From JAJFTV01 sp964426355 (GTDB taxonomy: Bacteria; Chloroflexota; Anaerolineae; Anaerolineales; Anaerolineaceae), in contig CAYRRA010000041.1 of NCBI GenBank assembly GCA_964426355.1, positions 1-25,169 on the forward strand: 25,169 bases of DNA. Direction: 5' to 3'. This document shows positions 7,898 through 15,816 of the stretch, one piece after another; position 1 is the stretch's first letter; every line of letters starts with the position of its first letter. Below the pieces are notes generated by a model. The model saw only the letters and a program-made list of their open reading frames with translations, did no database searches and was not told where the DNA came from. Made by a program: the position numbers and the translations under genes.

Positions 7898-9127
7898 ATG
7901 TCTGAATATCATGACGTAGACCTGGAAAAGTTCAAACACCTGGTTTCTGAACGTGCTTTACGCGGTGAAACCATGGTGCTGAACATGGGTCCGCAGCATC
8001 CCAGCACGCACGGCGTTTTGCGTGTTGTCCTTGAGCTGGATGGAGAGATTGTTGTCAACGCCATCCCTGATGTTGGCTTTTTGCACACAGGGATTGAGAA
8101 GAACATGGAAGCCAAGCGGTACGAACAGGCTGAGGTGATGACCGACCGAATGGATTATATGAATTCGCTTGGCACCAACCTGGCTTACTGCATGGCAATA
8201 GAAAAGCTGGGCGAGCTGGATGTTCCCCCACGGGCACAATCCATCCGGGTGATTATGGCGGAGTTGAACCGTTTGAGTAATCACCTGCTTTTCATTGCCA
8301 GCACCGGTTTGGATTTAGGCGCTTTGTCGATGTTCTTTCTGTGCATGCGTGAACGTGAGATGATCCTGGATATCATGGAAATGGTCTCCGGACAGCGCGT
8401 GATGACCACCTATATCCGCCCTGGCGGGGTGTGGCGCGATGTACCGGTTGAATTTGAGAAAGCCGTCAGTGAGTTTCTCGAAGCGCAGCGCCGGCGAATT
8501 GACCAGTATGAAGCATTGTTGACAGGGAATGAAATTTTCCTTGAGCGCACGGTCAACGTGGGTACCATCACGCGCGAGCAGTGCATTGAGATGGGTCTCA
8601 CCGGTCCGTTCTTGCGCGCAACCGGGCTGGCGCACGATTTGCGTAAAGTACAGCCCTATTGTGGTTACGAACAGTACGATTTTGATATTCCTACCGCTAC
8701 CGGCGGGGACGTGTTTTCCCGCTATAAGGTGCGCGTCGAAGAGGTGCGCCAATCGGTGCGCATTATCGAGCAGGCATTGAAAAAGATACCCTACGGACCG
8801 GTACGCAGCAGCAACCGAAAGTTCGTTCCGCCGCTGCGCTCCGAAATAGGTGTGAGCATGGAAGCACTGATCCACCATTTCAAACTGTGGACGGAGGGCT
8901 TCAGTTTACCCAAAGGCTCTGTTTATGTGCCAATCGAATCGCCCAAAGGCGAAATGGGCGTATACCTCGAGAGCGATGGCGGTAATAAACCCTATCGTGT
9001 GCACTTCCGCACGCAATCCTTTGCCATTGTGCAGGCGTTGCCGATTATGTTGCGCGGTCGTTTTGTGGCTGACGTGGTAGCAACCATTGCCAGTACCGAT
9101 ATCGTTTTGGGAGATGTTGACCGGTGA
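7898..9127 (+). CDS. nuoD: NADH-quinone oxidoreductase subunit D (49 kDa-type)
   Basis: NuoD forms the quinone headgroup pocket with NuoB and NuoH and descends from the large subunit of NiFe hydrogenases, without the metal ligands. Quinone-site residues are present: H34 and H38 in GPQHPSTHG and Y87 in DRMDYMN, with H38 and Y87 at the same numbers I recall for Thermus Nqo4. The 409-residue length is normal. The frame is open from an ATG at 7862, but GGGAG at 7886-7890 is placed 7 bases before ATG 7898, which I take as the start. The stop overlaps the GTG start of nuoE (GTGA). Confidence 0.97.
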   Translation: MSEYHDVDLEKFKHLVSERALRGETMVLNMGPQHPSTHGVLRVVLELDGEIVVNAIPDVGFLHTGIEKNMEAKRYEQAEVMTDRMDYMNSLGTNLAYCMAIEKLGELDVPPRAQSIRVIMAELNRLSNHLLFIASTGLDLGALSMFFLCMREREMILDIMEMVSGQRVMTTYIRPGGVWRDVPVEFEKAVSEFLEAQRRRIDQYEALLTGNEIFLERTVNVGTITREQCIEMGLTGPFLRATGLAHDLRKVQPYCGYEQYDFDIPTATGGDVFSRYKVRVEEVRQSVRIIEQALKKIPYGPVRSSNRKFVPPLRSEIGVSMEALIHHFKLWTEGFSLPKGSVYVPIESPKGEMGVYLESDGGNKPYRVHFRTQSFAIVQALPIMLRGRFVADVVATIASTDIVLGDVDR

Positions 9128-9654
9128 ACGTTTTACTCAGTAAATATCAAGATGAAATTGACCGCATCCGGGCGAAATACCCGGCTGATCAGATGCGTTC
9201 GGCGGTGATGCCGCTGTTATTCCTGGCACAGCGAGAGGCAGGTTATGTTTCGCTGCAATCGATGCAGGAAATTGCGGAAATACTGGATATTTCCACAACC
9301 GATGTGGCTTCGATAGTTGGGTTTTACACCCTCTTTCATGAAGAGCCGGGTGGGCGTTATCGCATCCAAATTTGCACAGACCTGGCGTGTGCGCTGCGCG
9401 GCTCCGAAAAATTCTTGGAGCAGTTGTGTGGCTATCTTGGCATAAAACCTGGGGAAACTACAGAGGATGGATTGTTCACAGTGGAAGCGGTAATGTGCCT
9501 GGCGAGCTGTCACAATGCTCCCATGTTCCAGGTGCAGGGAGATGGTTGCATCAGCTATCATGACCATCAGACCCTGGAAACCGCCATTGCTTTTATCGAA
9601 GAAAAACGAAAACTCCTTCAAGGTGATCGTTCGGATAAGGAGACGGGTGCATGA
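9124..9654 (+). CDS. nuoE: NADH-quinone oxidoreductase subunit E (cluster N1a)
   Basis: NuoE is the thioredoxin-like 24 kDa-type subunit of the NADH dehydrogenase module and holds the [2Fe-2S] cluster N1a next to the FMN of NuoF. Ligands are C84 and C89 (CTDLAC) and C125 and C129 (CLASC) in a 176-residue protein. The start is GTG, supported by GGGAG at 9109-9113 and a 4-base GTGA overlap with nuoD. Its own stop overlaps nuoF in an ATGA. A helical N-terminal domain of about 80 residues precedes the cluster fold, as usual. Confidence 0.96.
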   Translation: MNVLLSKYQDEIDRIRAKYPADQMRSAVMPLLFLAQREAGYVSLQSMQEIAEILDISTTDVASIVGFYTLFHEEPGGRYRIQICTDLACALRGSEKFLEQLCGYLGIKPGETTEDGLFTVEAVMCLASCHNAPMFQVQGDGCISYHDHQTLETAIAFIEEKRKLLQGDRSDKETGA

Positions 9655-10901
9655 GCGAGTATCTAATCCTGCGTCATCGAGATACACCTCATCTCGACCA
9701 GCTTTCGGTTTACAAAGAGCACGGTGGTTTTGAACAGTTCAGGAAAGTGGTGACCACGTACAAACCGTCCGAAGTGCTCGGCATTGTTAAAGAATCTGGT
9801 TTGCGCGGTCGGGGTGGTGCAGGTTTTCCGACCGGGTTGAAATGGAGCTTTTTGCCCAATGATTTTTGGCCCCATTATGTGGTGGCGAACGCGGATGAAT
9901 CGGAGCCGGGCACGTTCAAAGACCGCGAGATTATGGAACATAACCCTTATCAGTTCCTGGAAGGGATGATGCTCACCTGCTATGCCGTTCAGGCGAACAC
10001 GGGCTATATTTACCTGCGCGGTGAATTTTGGGAGCTTGCCAAAAAACTGGATGCCTGCATCGTTGAGCTAGAAAAAGAGGGTCTGCTGGGCGATGATTTG
10101 TTCGGCAAGGATTATTCACTGCGTCTGTTCACCCACTTGGGTGCGGGTGCGTATATCTGCGGCGAAGAAACCGCATTGCTTGAATCCATCGAAGGCAAGC
10201 GTGGGCAACCGCGCGTGAAACCACCATTCCCCGCCGTCAATGGGCTTTATGACCGCCCAACTGTGGTAAACAATGTGGAAACCCTGGCAAATGTGCCGAT
10301 GATTATTGAGAGAGGAGCGAGTTGGTATAGCAGCATTGGCACTGAAAAAAGCCCGGGTCCAAAGATTTTTTCCCTTTCAGGGCGGGTCAACAAGCCAGGC
10401 AACTATGAGCTTCCGCTGGGGACGACCTTTCGAGAATTGATCTATACCCACGGCGGAGGAATCATCGATGGCGCAAAGATCAAAGCCATCATGCCGGCAG
10501 GGGCATCCTCCTGTTTGATCGTAGCCGATGAGAAAGCGCTGGATACCCCCATGGATTGGGAATCGGTGCCCGCCTTGGGCTGCCCTTTGGGGTCAGCCTC
10601 GGTCATTGTGCTGGATGAAACGGTCAACGCCGCCTGGGTGGTGAGCAAGACAGCTCATTTCTTCCATCACGAATCCTGCGGCAAATGTACCCCATGCCGC
10701 GAAGGAACGTATTGGATGGATAAAATCATGCAGCGTTTTATGAGTGGAAAAGCCACACCAGAAGACATTGACCTGCTCTACAGTGTCGCAAAACAAATAC
10801 CAGGCACCCCATTATGCCCTCTGGGTGATTTTTCGGTGCCCTCTGTAATCTCAAGCATCGAGCGTTTCCGCGCCGATTATGAAGCTCTGGTGAGGAGTTA
10901 G
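9651..10901 (+). CDS. nuoF: NADH-quinone oxidoreductase subunit F (NADH, FMN, cluster N3)
   Basis: NuoF oxidises NADH, passes the hydride to FMN and feeds electrons into the iron-sulphur chain. The glycine-rich nucleotide-binding segment GRGGAGFPTG is at 53-62, the flavin-site motif ANADESEPG at 79-87 and GAGAYICGEETAL at 164-176. The [4Fe-4S] N3 ligands are C343, C346, C349 and C389. The 416-residue length fits the family. AAGGAG at 9637-9642 is 8 bases before the ATG, the strongest ribosome site of this stretch. With NuoE and NuoG it shows that this complex I has a complete NADH input module, unlike forms that use ferredoxin or F420H2. Confidence 0.97.
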   Translation: MSEYLILRHRDTPHLDQLSVYKEHGGFEQFRKVVTTYKPSEVLGIVKESGLRGRGGAGFPTGLKWSFLPNDFWPHYVVANADESEPGTFKDREIMEHNPYQFLEGMMLTCYAVQANTGYIYLRGEFWELAKKLDACIVELEKEGLLGDDLFGKDYSLRLFTHLGAGAYICGEETALLESIEGKRGQPRVKPPFPAVNGLYDRPTVVNNVETLANVPMIIERGASWYSSIGTEKSPGPKIFSLSGRVNKPGNYELPLGTTFRELIYTHGGGIIDGAKIKAIMPAGASSCLIVADEKALDTPMDWESVPALGCPLGSASVIVLDETVNAAWVVSKTAHFFHHESCGKCTPCREGTYWMDKIMQRFMSGKATPEDIDLLYSVAKQIPGTPLCPLGDFSVPSVISSIERFRADYEALVRS

Positions 10902-10905
10902 CGGA

Positions 10906-13404
10906 ATGGCAATGGATGATATCAACCTGACGATCAATGGTGTCAAAGTATCGGTCCCTAAAGGGACGTTAATCGTGAACGCAGCAAAAAAGGCGGGCAT
11001 CAATATCCCGGTTTTTTGCTACCACCCGAAAATGGAACCTGTCGGGATGTGCCGGATGTGCCTGGTGGAAATCGGGCGCCCGGTGGTGGACCGCCAGACC
11101 GGTGAGATTCAGCGTGAAGCAGACGGCTCACCGAAGCTGATGTTTGGTCCCAAGCTGGAAACCGCCTGCACCACACCGGTCAGCGAGGGGATGGTGGTGA
11201 TCACCGACAACCAGCGCGTGAAAGATGCCTGCAAAGCGACCATTGAATTTATTCTGACCTCGCACCCGTTGGATTGCCCGATTTGTGATAAGGGCGGTGA
11301 GTGCCCGCTGCAAAACCTGACCATGAAGCACGGTTCAGCCGAGAGCCGCTTCCTGTTTGATGAAAAGCTCAGGGCTGACAAGAATTTTCCCCTGGGTGAC
11401 CTGGTTTTCCTGGACCGTGAACGCTGCATTCAATGTGGGCGCTGTGTTCGTTTTCAAAAGGATATCGCCGGTGACGCCGTGCTAGGTTTCTTCCAGCGTG
11501 GGCGCAAGACCGATATTGTGACGTTTTCCAACCCCGGTTTTGATTCGTACTATTCCGGGAACACCACCGATATCTGCCCGGTAGGCGCATTGACCACCGC
11601 AGATTTTCGGTTTAAAGCGCGCCCCTGGGAGATGAAGCCGGTCGCCTCGCTTTGCAACCACTGCCCGGTGGGATGCAACGTGGTTTTCGATACGCGCCGT
11701 GAAGCAAAATCGGGCGGAAATTTTGTGATTAAGCGCATCATGCCGCGCCAGAACGAACAGGTGAACGAGATTTGGATTTGCGACAAGGGGCGCTTTGTGC
11801 ATGATTACACTACCCATCCAGAACGCCTGACCACCCCGTTGAAACGTGAAAACGGAGAGCTTGTACCCTGTTCATGGGATGAAGCGTTGGAACTGGTTGC
11901 GGGGAAGATGAAAGAGGTGGGATCGCGGCTGTTGACACTGGTTGGCGGCAGGCTGGCAAACGAGGATTATTACAACCTAGCAGCGCTTTCAAAGCATCAG
12001 AACGGAAAGATGCTGCTCTACAGCTATATGGCTGGCGGTGACCTGGTCACCCGATTTGGTTTGGAAAGCGGAAGCAACCTGGGCGATCTTGGAAAAGGCG
12101 ATGCCATCCTGGTGGTTGCATCCGATTTGCAGGAAGAAGCACCCATCTGGTGGCTGCGGGTCAAGCAGGCAGCCAGCCGGGGTGCGCAGATAATCGTCCT
12201 TAACCCGCGCAAGACCAAACTGGATGCGTATGCCCGGCACGTTCTGCGGTATGCATACGGGGATGAAATGACCGCCCTGGCGGCTTTGCTGCCGGAAGCG
12301 CAAAGCAATGATGAAGAAGTGCGTCATGCCGCGGAAGCGTTTGCCAATGCCGAAAACGCAGTCATTTTCTATGGCAGCGAGGGCATTGGTCTGGAAGTTT
12401 CGCAAAGCCTTTCCCATTTGTGCGCTGAATTATTGTTGAAGACCCGGCATGTCGGGCGGGCAAACAACGGTTTAATCCCGGTGTGGAATGCTGGCAATGT
12501 GCAAGGCGCCTGGGACATGGGTTTCCGCCCTGATTTGGAATTGGTCAACAGCATCAAGAAAGCAGGTGTAGCCTATGTGGTTGGCGCAAACCCGGCTGCG
12601 GATCACCCCAATTATCAGCGCGCGGTTGAAACAGCCGATTTTCTCGTTGTACAAGATTTGTTCCTGACCGAAACGGCTCAGCGTGCACATGTTGTTTTCC
12701 CGGCGCAGGCATATACCGAGCGAGAAGGCACATACACGTCAGGCGAGCGCCGTTTGCAGCGTTTTTACCAGGCTGTTAAAGCGGTGCCAGGAACACAGCC
12801 CGATTATGCCATTACTGCCCGTATCGCTGCTGTTTTAGGTTTGGAATTGGAGCAACTTGCCCCTGCATTAATCTTGGAACGGATTGCCGCGCAGGCGCCC
12901 GGTTATGAGGGGATGAGTTATCAGAAAATCTCGGAAGTGACCGAGCAGTTCCCGCAGATAGACCGCAGCGACCTGTACTACGGTGGCACGTCATACGGGA
13001 ACACACAGGGCATGGGTGCGCCCTTGAACTCGGTTGGGTTGGTGAAATCGGCGGAATTATCCGGTTACACCCCGTTACCAAAACCGGAGATCCCGCGAGA
13101 CAAAATCATCGTGGTACCGGTAACACGGCTGTATGATCACAGCCGGATTATGAAGTTTGCCCCGCTGCTAAAGAACCGCCTGACCAAAGCTGCTGTTTGG
13201 ATACATCCTGAGCTGGCAGAGAAATATCGTCTGCAAGAAGGCGTGGCGCAGATAGCTTTTGAGGGTTTTGAAGGCGAAACGGAGATTATCTTTGATGAAA
13301 CACTGCCAAAAGATGTCGCCATTACGCCGCGCAACACGGGAATTCCCATCTCCAAGCCCCTGGCAGTTCTCTTAAAGCCCAGGGTCGTGCAAACTGAACA
13401 ATAA
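10906..13404 (+). CDS. nuoG: NADH-quinone oxidoreductase subunit G
   Basis: NuoG is the 832-residue iron-sulphur subunit that carries electrons from NuoF towards NuoI. In order it has the [2Fe-2S] N1b site (C38, C49, C52, C88), the N5 site with one His (H120, C124, C127, C133) and the N4 site (C174, C177, C180, C224). A fourth Cys set follows at C250, C253, C257 and C292, matching the off-pathway N7 cluster found in only some bacteria. The remaining ~500 residues have the molybdopterin-oxidoreductase fold, which holds no active cofactor in complex I. GAGGAG at 10892-10897 supports ATG 10906, four bases after the nuoF stop; a second ATG lies two codons later. Confidence 0.97.
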   Translation: MAMDDINLTINGVKVSVPKGTLIVNAAKKAGINIPVFCYHPKMEPVGMCRMCLVEIGRPVVDRQTGEIQREADGSPKLMFGPKLETACTTPVSEGMVVITDNQRVKDACKATIEFILTSHPLDCPICDKGGECPLQNLTMKHGSAESRFLFDEKLRADKNFPLGDLVFLDRERCIQCGRCVRFQKDIAGDAVLGFFQRGRKTDIVTFSNPGFDSYYSGNTTDICPVGALTTADFRFKARPWEMKPVASLCNHCPVGCNVVFDTRREAKSGGNFVIKRIMPRQNEQVNEIWICDKGRFVHDYTTHPERLTTPLKRENGELVPCSWDEALELVAGKMKEVGSRLLTLVGGRLANEDYYNLAALSKHQNGKMLLYSYMAGGDLVTRFGLESGSNLGDLGKGDAILVVASDLQEEAPIWWLRVKQAASRGAQIIVLNPRKTKLDAYARHVLRYAYGDEMTALAALLPEAQSNDEEVRHAAEAFANAENAVIFYGSEGIGLEVSQSLSHLCAELLLKTRHVGRANNGLIPVWNAGNVQGAWDMGFRPDLELVNSIKKAGVAYVVGANPAADHPNYQRAVETADFLVVQDLFLTETAQRAHVVFPAQAYTEREGTYTSGERRLQRFYQAVKAVPGTQPDYAITARIAAVLGLELEQLAPALILERIAAQAPGYEGMSYQKISEVTEQFPQIDRSDLYYGGTSYGNTQGMGAPLNSVGLVKSAELSGYTPLPKPEIPRDKIIVVPVTRLYDHSRIMKFAPLLKNRLTKAAVWIHPELAEKYRLQEGVAQIAFEGFEGETEIIFDETLPKDVAITPRNTGIPISKPLAVLLKPRVVQTEQ

Positions 13405-13415
13405 GAGGATTGGGT

Positions 13416-14420
13416 ATGGATATTGCTTTGATTATCGAAGCGGTAGTGAAATCGGTCATCCTGGTACTTTTCCTGACCGGCGCTTTTGCTTACACCACCG
13501 TGTACGAACGGCGCTTGCAGGCACGCATCCAGGTGCGTATCGGTCCAGACCGCACAGGTCCACAAGGTCTTTTGCAGCCCATCGCGGATGCGGTAAAACT
13601 GATCTTCAAGGAAGAACTGACCCCTGCGGGTGCGATCAAGATCATCTTTTTCCTCGCCCCGGTTATTACGGTGATCCCGGCGCTCATCATTCCGGGTGTC
13701 ATTCCCTGGGGGCGGGACATTGAACTGTTTGGTCGAACCATTCATCTCTACATTGCAGATATCAATGTCGCTATGCTCTACATTCTTTCGGTGACATCCA
13801 TCGCGGTGTATGGGATTACCCTTGCAGGCTGGTCATCGAATAACAAATACGCCACGTTGGGCGGTTTACGCTCAACAGCGCAGATGATCAGCTATGAAAT
13901 CTCGATGGGTTTTGCCATCATGGGTCCGGTCATGCTGGCTGGTTCACTGAGCCTGGTGGATATCGTCGAGGCGCAGAGCAAGGTCTGGTACATCGTTTTT
14001 CAGCCTGTTGCGTTTCTCATTTTTATCACTGCTGCGCTGGCAGAAGTGAACCGTGCGCCGTTTGATATGCCGGAAGCCGAGCAGGAATTGACCGCCGGGT
14101 ATCACAGCGAATACTCCGGGATGAAATTTGCGGTTTTCTTCATGGCGGAATACATCAAGATGTTTGTTGTGTCGATGATTGCCGCATCGTTGTTCCTGGG
14201 CGGGTATATGGGTCCTTTCATAGACAAACTGCCCTGGCTGGGTCCAATCTACCTTTTGATTAAGGTGGTTCTATCCATGGGCGCGATGATCTGGATACGC
14301 GCGACCTGGCCCCGAGTGCGTTATGACCAGTTGATGGCATTGGGTTGGAAGGTGCTTTTCCCGCTCGCTTTGCTGAATGTCATTGTGACCGCTTTTGTGA
14401 TTTTACTGCGTGGAGGTTAA
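13416..14420 (+). CDS. nuoH: NADH-quinone oxidoreductase subunit H
   Basis: NuoH is the membrane subunit that lines the quinone chamber and links the redox arm to the proton channels. The 334-residue protein has the eight-helix pattern. Family markers are ERRLQARIQVRIGPDR after helix 1 (from about residue 31) and the acidic loop AEVNRAPFDMPEAEQEL (209-225), with E210, E220 and E223. The frame could begin at TTG 13410, but AGAGGA at 13404-13409 then has no spacing; it is 6 bases from ATG 13416, which I take as the start. The Shine-Dalgarno site overlaps the last base of the nuoG stop. Confidence 0.96.
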   Translation: MDIALIIEAVVKSVILVLFLTGAFAYTTVYERRLQARIQVRIGPDRTGPQGLLQPIADAVKLIFKEELTPAGAIKIIFFLAPVITVIPALIIPGVIPWGRDIELFGRTIHLYIADINVAMLYILSVTSIAVYGITLAGWSSNNKYATLGGLRSTAQMISYEISMGFAIMGPVMLAGSLSLVDIVEAQSKVWYIVFQPVAFLIFITAALAEVNRAPFDMPEAEQELTAGYHSEYSGMKFAVFFMAEYIKMFVVSMIAASLFLGGYMGPFIDKLPWLGPIYLLIKVVLSMGAMIWIRATWPRVRYDQLMALGWKVLFPLALLNVIVTAFVILLRGG

Positions 14421-14423
14421 ACC

Positions 14424-14915
14424 ATGCTAAGAGGATTGTTCGAAACGTTTAAATCGATGCTGGAAAAACCGGAAACGATTCCGTACCCGGAAAAGAAACG
14501 ACCGGTATCAGCGCGTTTCAAGGGAAGGCATGTTCTCAACCGGTATGAGAACGGGTTAGAAAAGTGTATTGGCTGTGCGTTATGTGCAGCAGCTTGCCCG
14601 GCAGATGCAATCTTTGTGGAGGCATCCGAGAACACCGATGAGGAGCGCTATTCGCCAGGGGAGCGTTACGCCAGCACTTACGAGATTAACATGCTGCGCT
14701 GTATCTTCTGCGGTTATTGTGAAGATGCCTGTCCGACCGAGGCGATTACATTGAGCGATAACTATGAGCTGAATTTTACAGAACGGGAAACCGCCATTTA
14801 TACGCGTGAGATGCTGCTTGAGCCGGTAGGACCCGATGGCAAACCTACCCCACAACCGACTGAACCTGGAAAATACACCCGTTCTGTTCCAGAAATGAAA
14901 GATCCTGTGGATTGA
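14424..14915 (+). CDS. nuoI: NADH-quinone oxidoreductase subunit I (clusters N6a, N6b)
   Basis: NuoI is the ferredoxin-like subunit bridging NuoG and NuoB. Two classic [4Fe-4S] motifs are present: C48, C51, C54 with C58, and C93, C96, C99 with C103. The second motif supplies the distant Cys for the first cluster and the reverse. The protein has 163 residues, with an amphipathic N-terminal segment and a Pro-rich, probably flexible C-terminal tail (after about 135). GGAGG at 14412-14416 lies 7 bases before the ATG, and only three bases separate it from nuoH. Confidence 0.96.
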   Translation: MLRGLFETFKSMLEKPETIPYPEKKRPVSARFKGRHVLNRYENGLEKCIGCALCAAACPADAIFVEASENTDEERYSPGERYASTYEINMLRCIFCGYCEDACPTEAITLSDNYELNFTERETAIYTREMLLEPVGPDGKPTPQPTEPGKYTRSVPEMKDPVD

Positions 14916-14928
14916 TATGGAGAGCTCC

Positions 14929-15480
14929 ATGGTGCCAAGTTTGATTATTTTTGGAATTATCGCTGTCGTGGCGATTGCGACGGCTGTCGCAATGCTTTTC
15001 ACCCGTAACCCCGTTTTTGCGGTGATCTTCCTGGTTCTGAATTTCATCACGGTTGCCTTTCTTTATCTCATACTGGGCGCGCCGTTCATCGCCATGGCGC
15101 AGGTCACGGTGTATGCCGGCGCCATCATGGTGCTTTTCCTGTTCGTCATCATGATGCTGGGTACCGATAAAATGACATTCATAGAACCTTTGAAGAACCA
15201 GCGCTGGCTGGCGGGCGCGATGGCTGCCTTATTCCTGATCTTGATCCTGGTTTTCTTGTTCAGCGAGATGGGTGGGCTTGCCCCCATGCCGGCTCCGGTA
15301 AGCGATTTCGGGCAGCCGAAAGATGTGGGATTGCTGCTGACCGATCAATATGTGCTGCCGATCATGATCATTGGTTTGATTTTATTGGCAGCGACGATTG
15401 GCGTTATCATGCTGACACGCCGCGGCGAACGGCGCACACCACCTCCAGTGGAACCGCAAAAAGAAGAGGAGGGTATCTAA
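14929..15480 (+). CDS. nuoJ: NADH-quinone oxidoreductase subunit J
   Basis: NuoJ is a five-helix membrane subunit between NuoA/H and NuoK. The conserved third helix is present (VYAGAIMVLFLFVIM), preceded by GAPFIAMAQV. After the fifth helix there is a short charged Pro/Glu tail ending EEEGI. ATG 14929 is preferred because GGAG at 14919-14922 is 6 bases upstream and the protein then starts directly at helix 1 (183 residues). ATG 14917, one base after the nuoI stop, is the alternative and adds four residues but has no ribosome site of its own. Confidence 0.93.
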   Translation: MVPSLIIFGIIAVVAIATAVAMLFTRNPVFAVIFLVLNFITVAFLYLILGAPFIAMAQVTVYAGAIMVLFLFVIMMLGTDKMTFIEPLKNQRWLAGAMAALFLILILVFLFSEMGGLAPMPAPVSDFGQPKDVGLLLTDQYVLPIMIIGLILLAATIGVIMLTRRGERRTPPPVEPQKEEEGI

Positions 15481-15482
15481 AC

Positions 15483-15797
15483 ATGGAACTGCAATTACCG
15501 CCTGTTGTTTATTTCCTGGCTCTTTCTGCGATTATGTTCATGGTGGGGTTTATTGGGGTTACGATACGGCGCAATGCCATCGTGATTTTTATGTCACTTG
15601 AATTGATGTTCAACGCAGCCAACCTTGCATTCGTTTCATTTGCTGCATTTTATCAAAACATCAACGGGCACATTTTTGTCTTCTTCGTCATGGCAGTTGC
15701 CGCAGCAGAAGTTGCGGTGGGCTTGGCTCTGATTGTGGCAATCTTCCGCTCCAAGAAGAGCATTGATGTAGACCAGATGAACAACCTGAAAGGGTGA
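15483..15797 (+). CDS. nuoK: NADH-quinone oxidoreductase subunit K
   Basis: NuoK is a three-helix membrane subunit, homologous to MrpC of Na+/H+ antiporters, that contributes to a proton path. The two conserved membrane glutamates are E40 (MSLELMFN) and E76 (AAAEVAVGLAL), corresponding to E36 and E72 of E. coli. The 104-residue length is typical. AGGAGGG at 15467-15473, inside the end of nuoJ, lies 9 bases before the ATG and is among the best ribosome sites in the operon. Confidence 0.96.
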   Translation: MELQLPPVVYFLALSAIMFMVGFIGVTIRRNAIVIFMSLELMFNAANLAFVSFAAFYQNINGHIFVFFVMAVAAAEVAVGLALIVAIFRSKKSIDVDQMNNLKG

Positions 15798-15816
15798 TCT
15801 GCAAATGGGAGCTACT

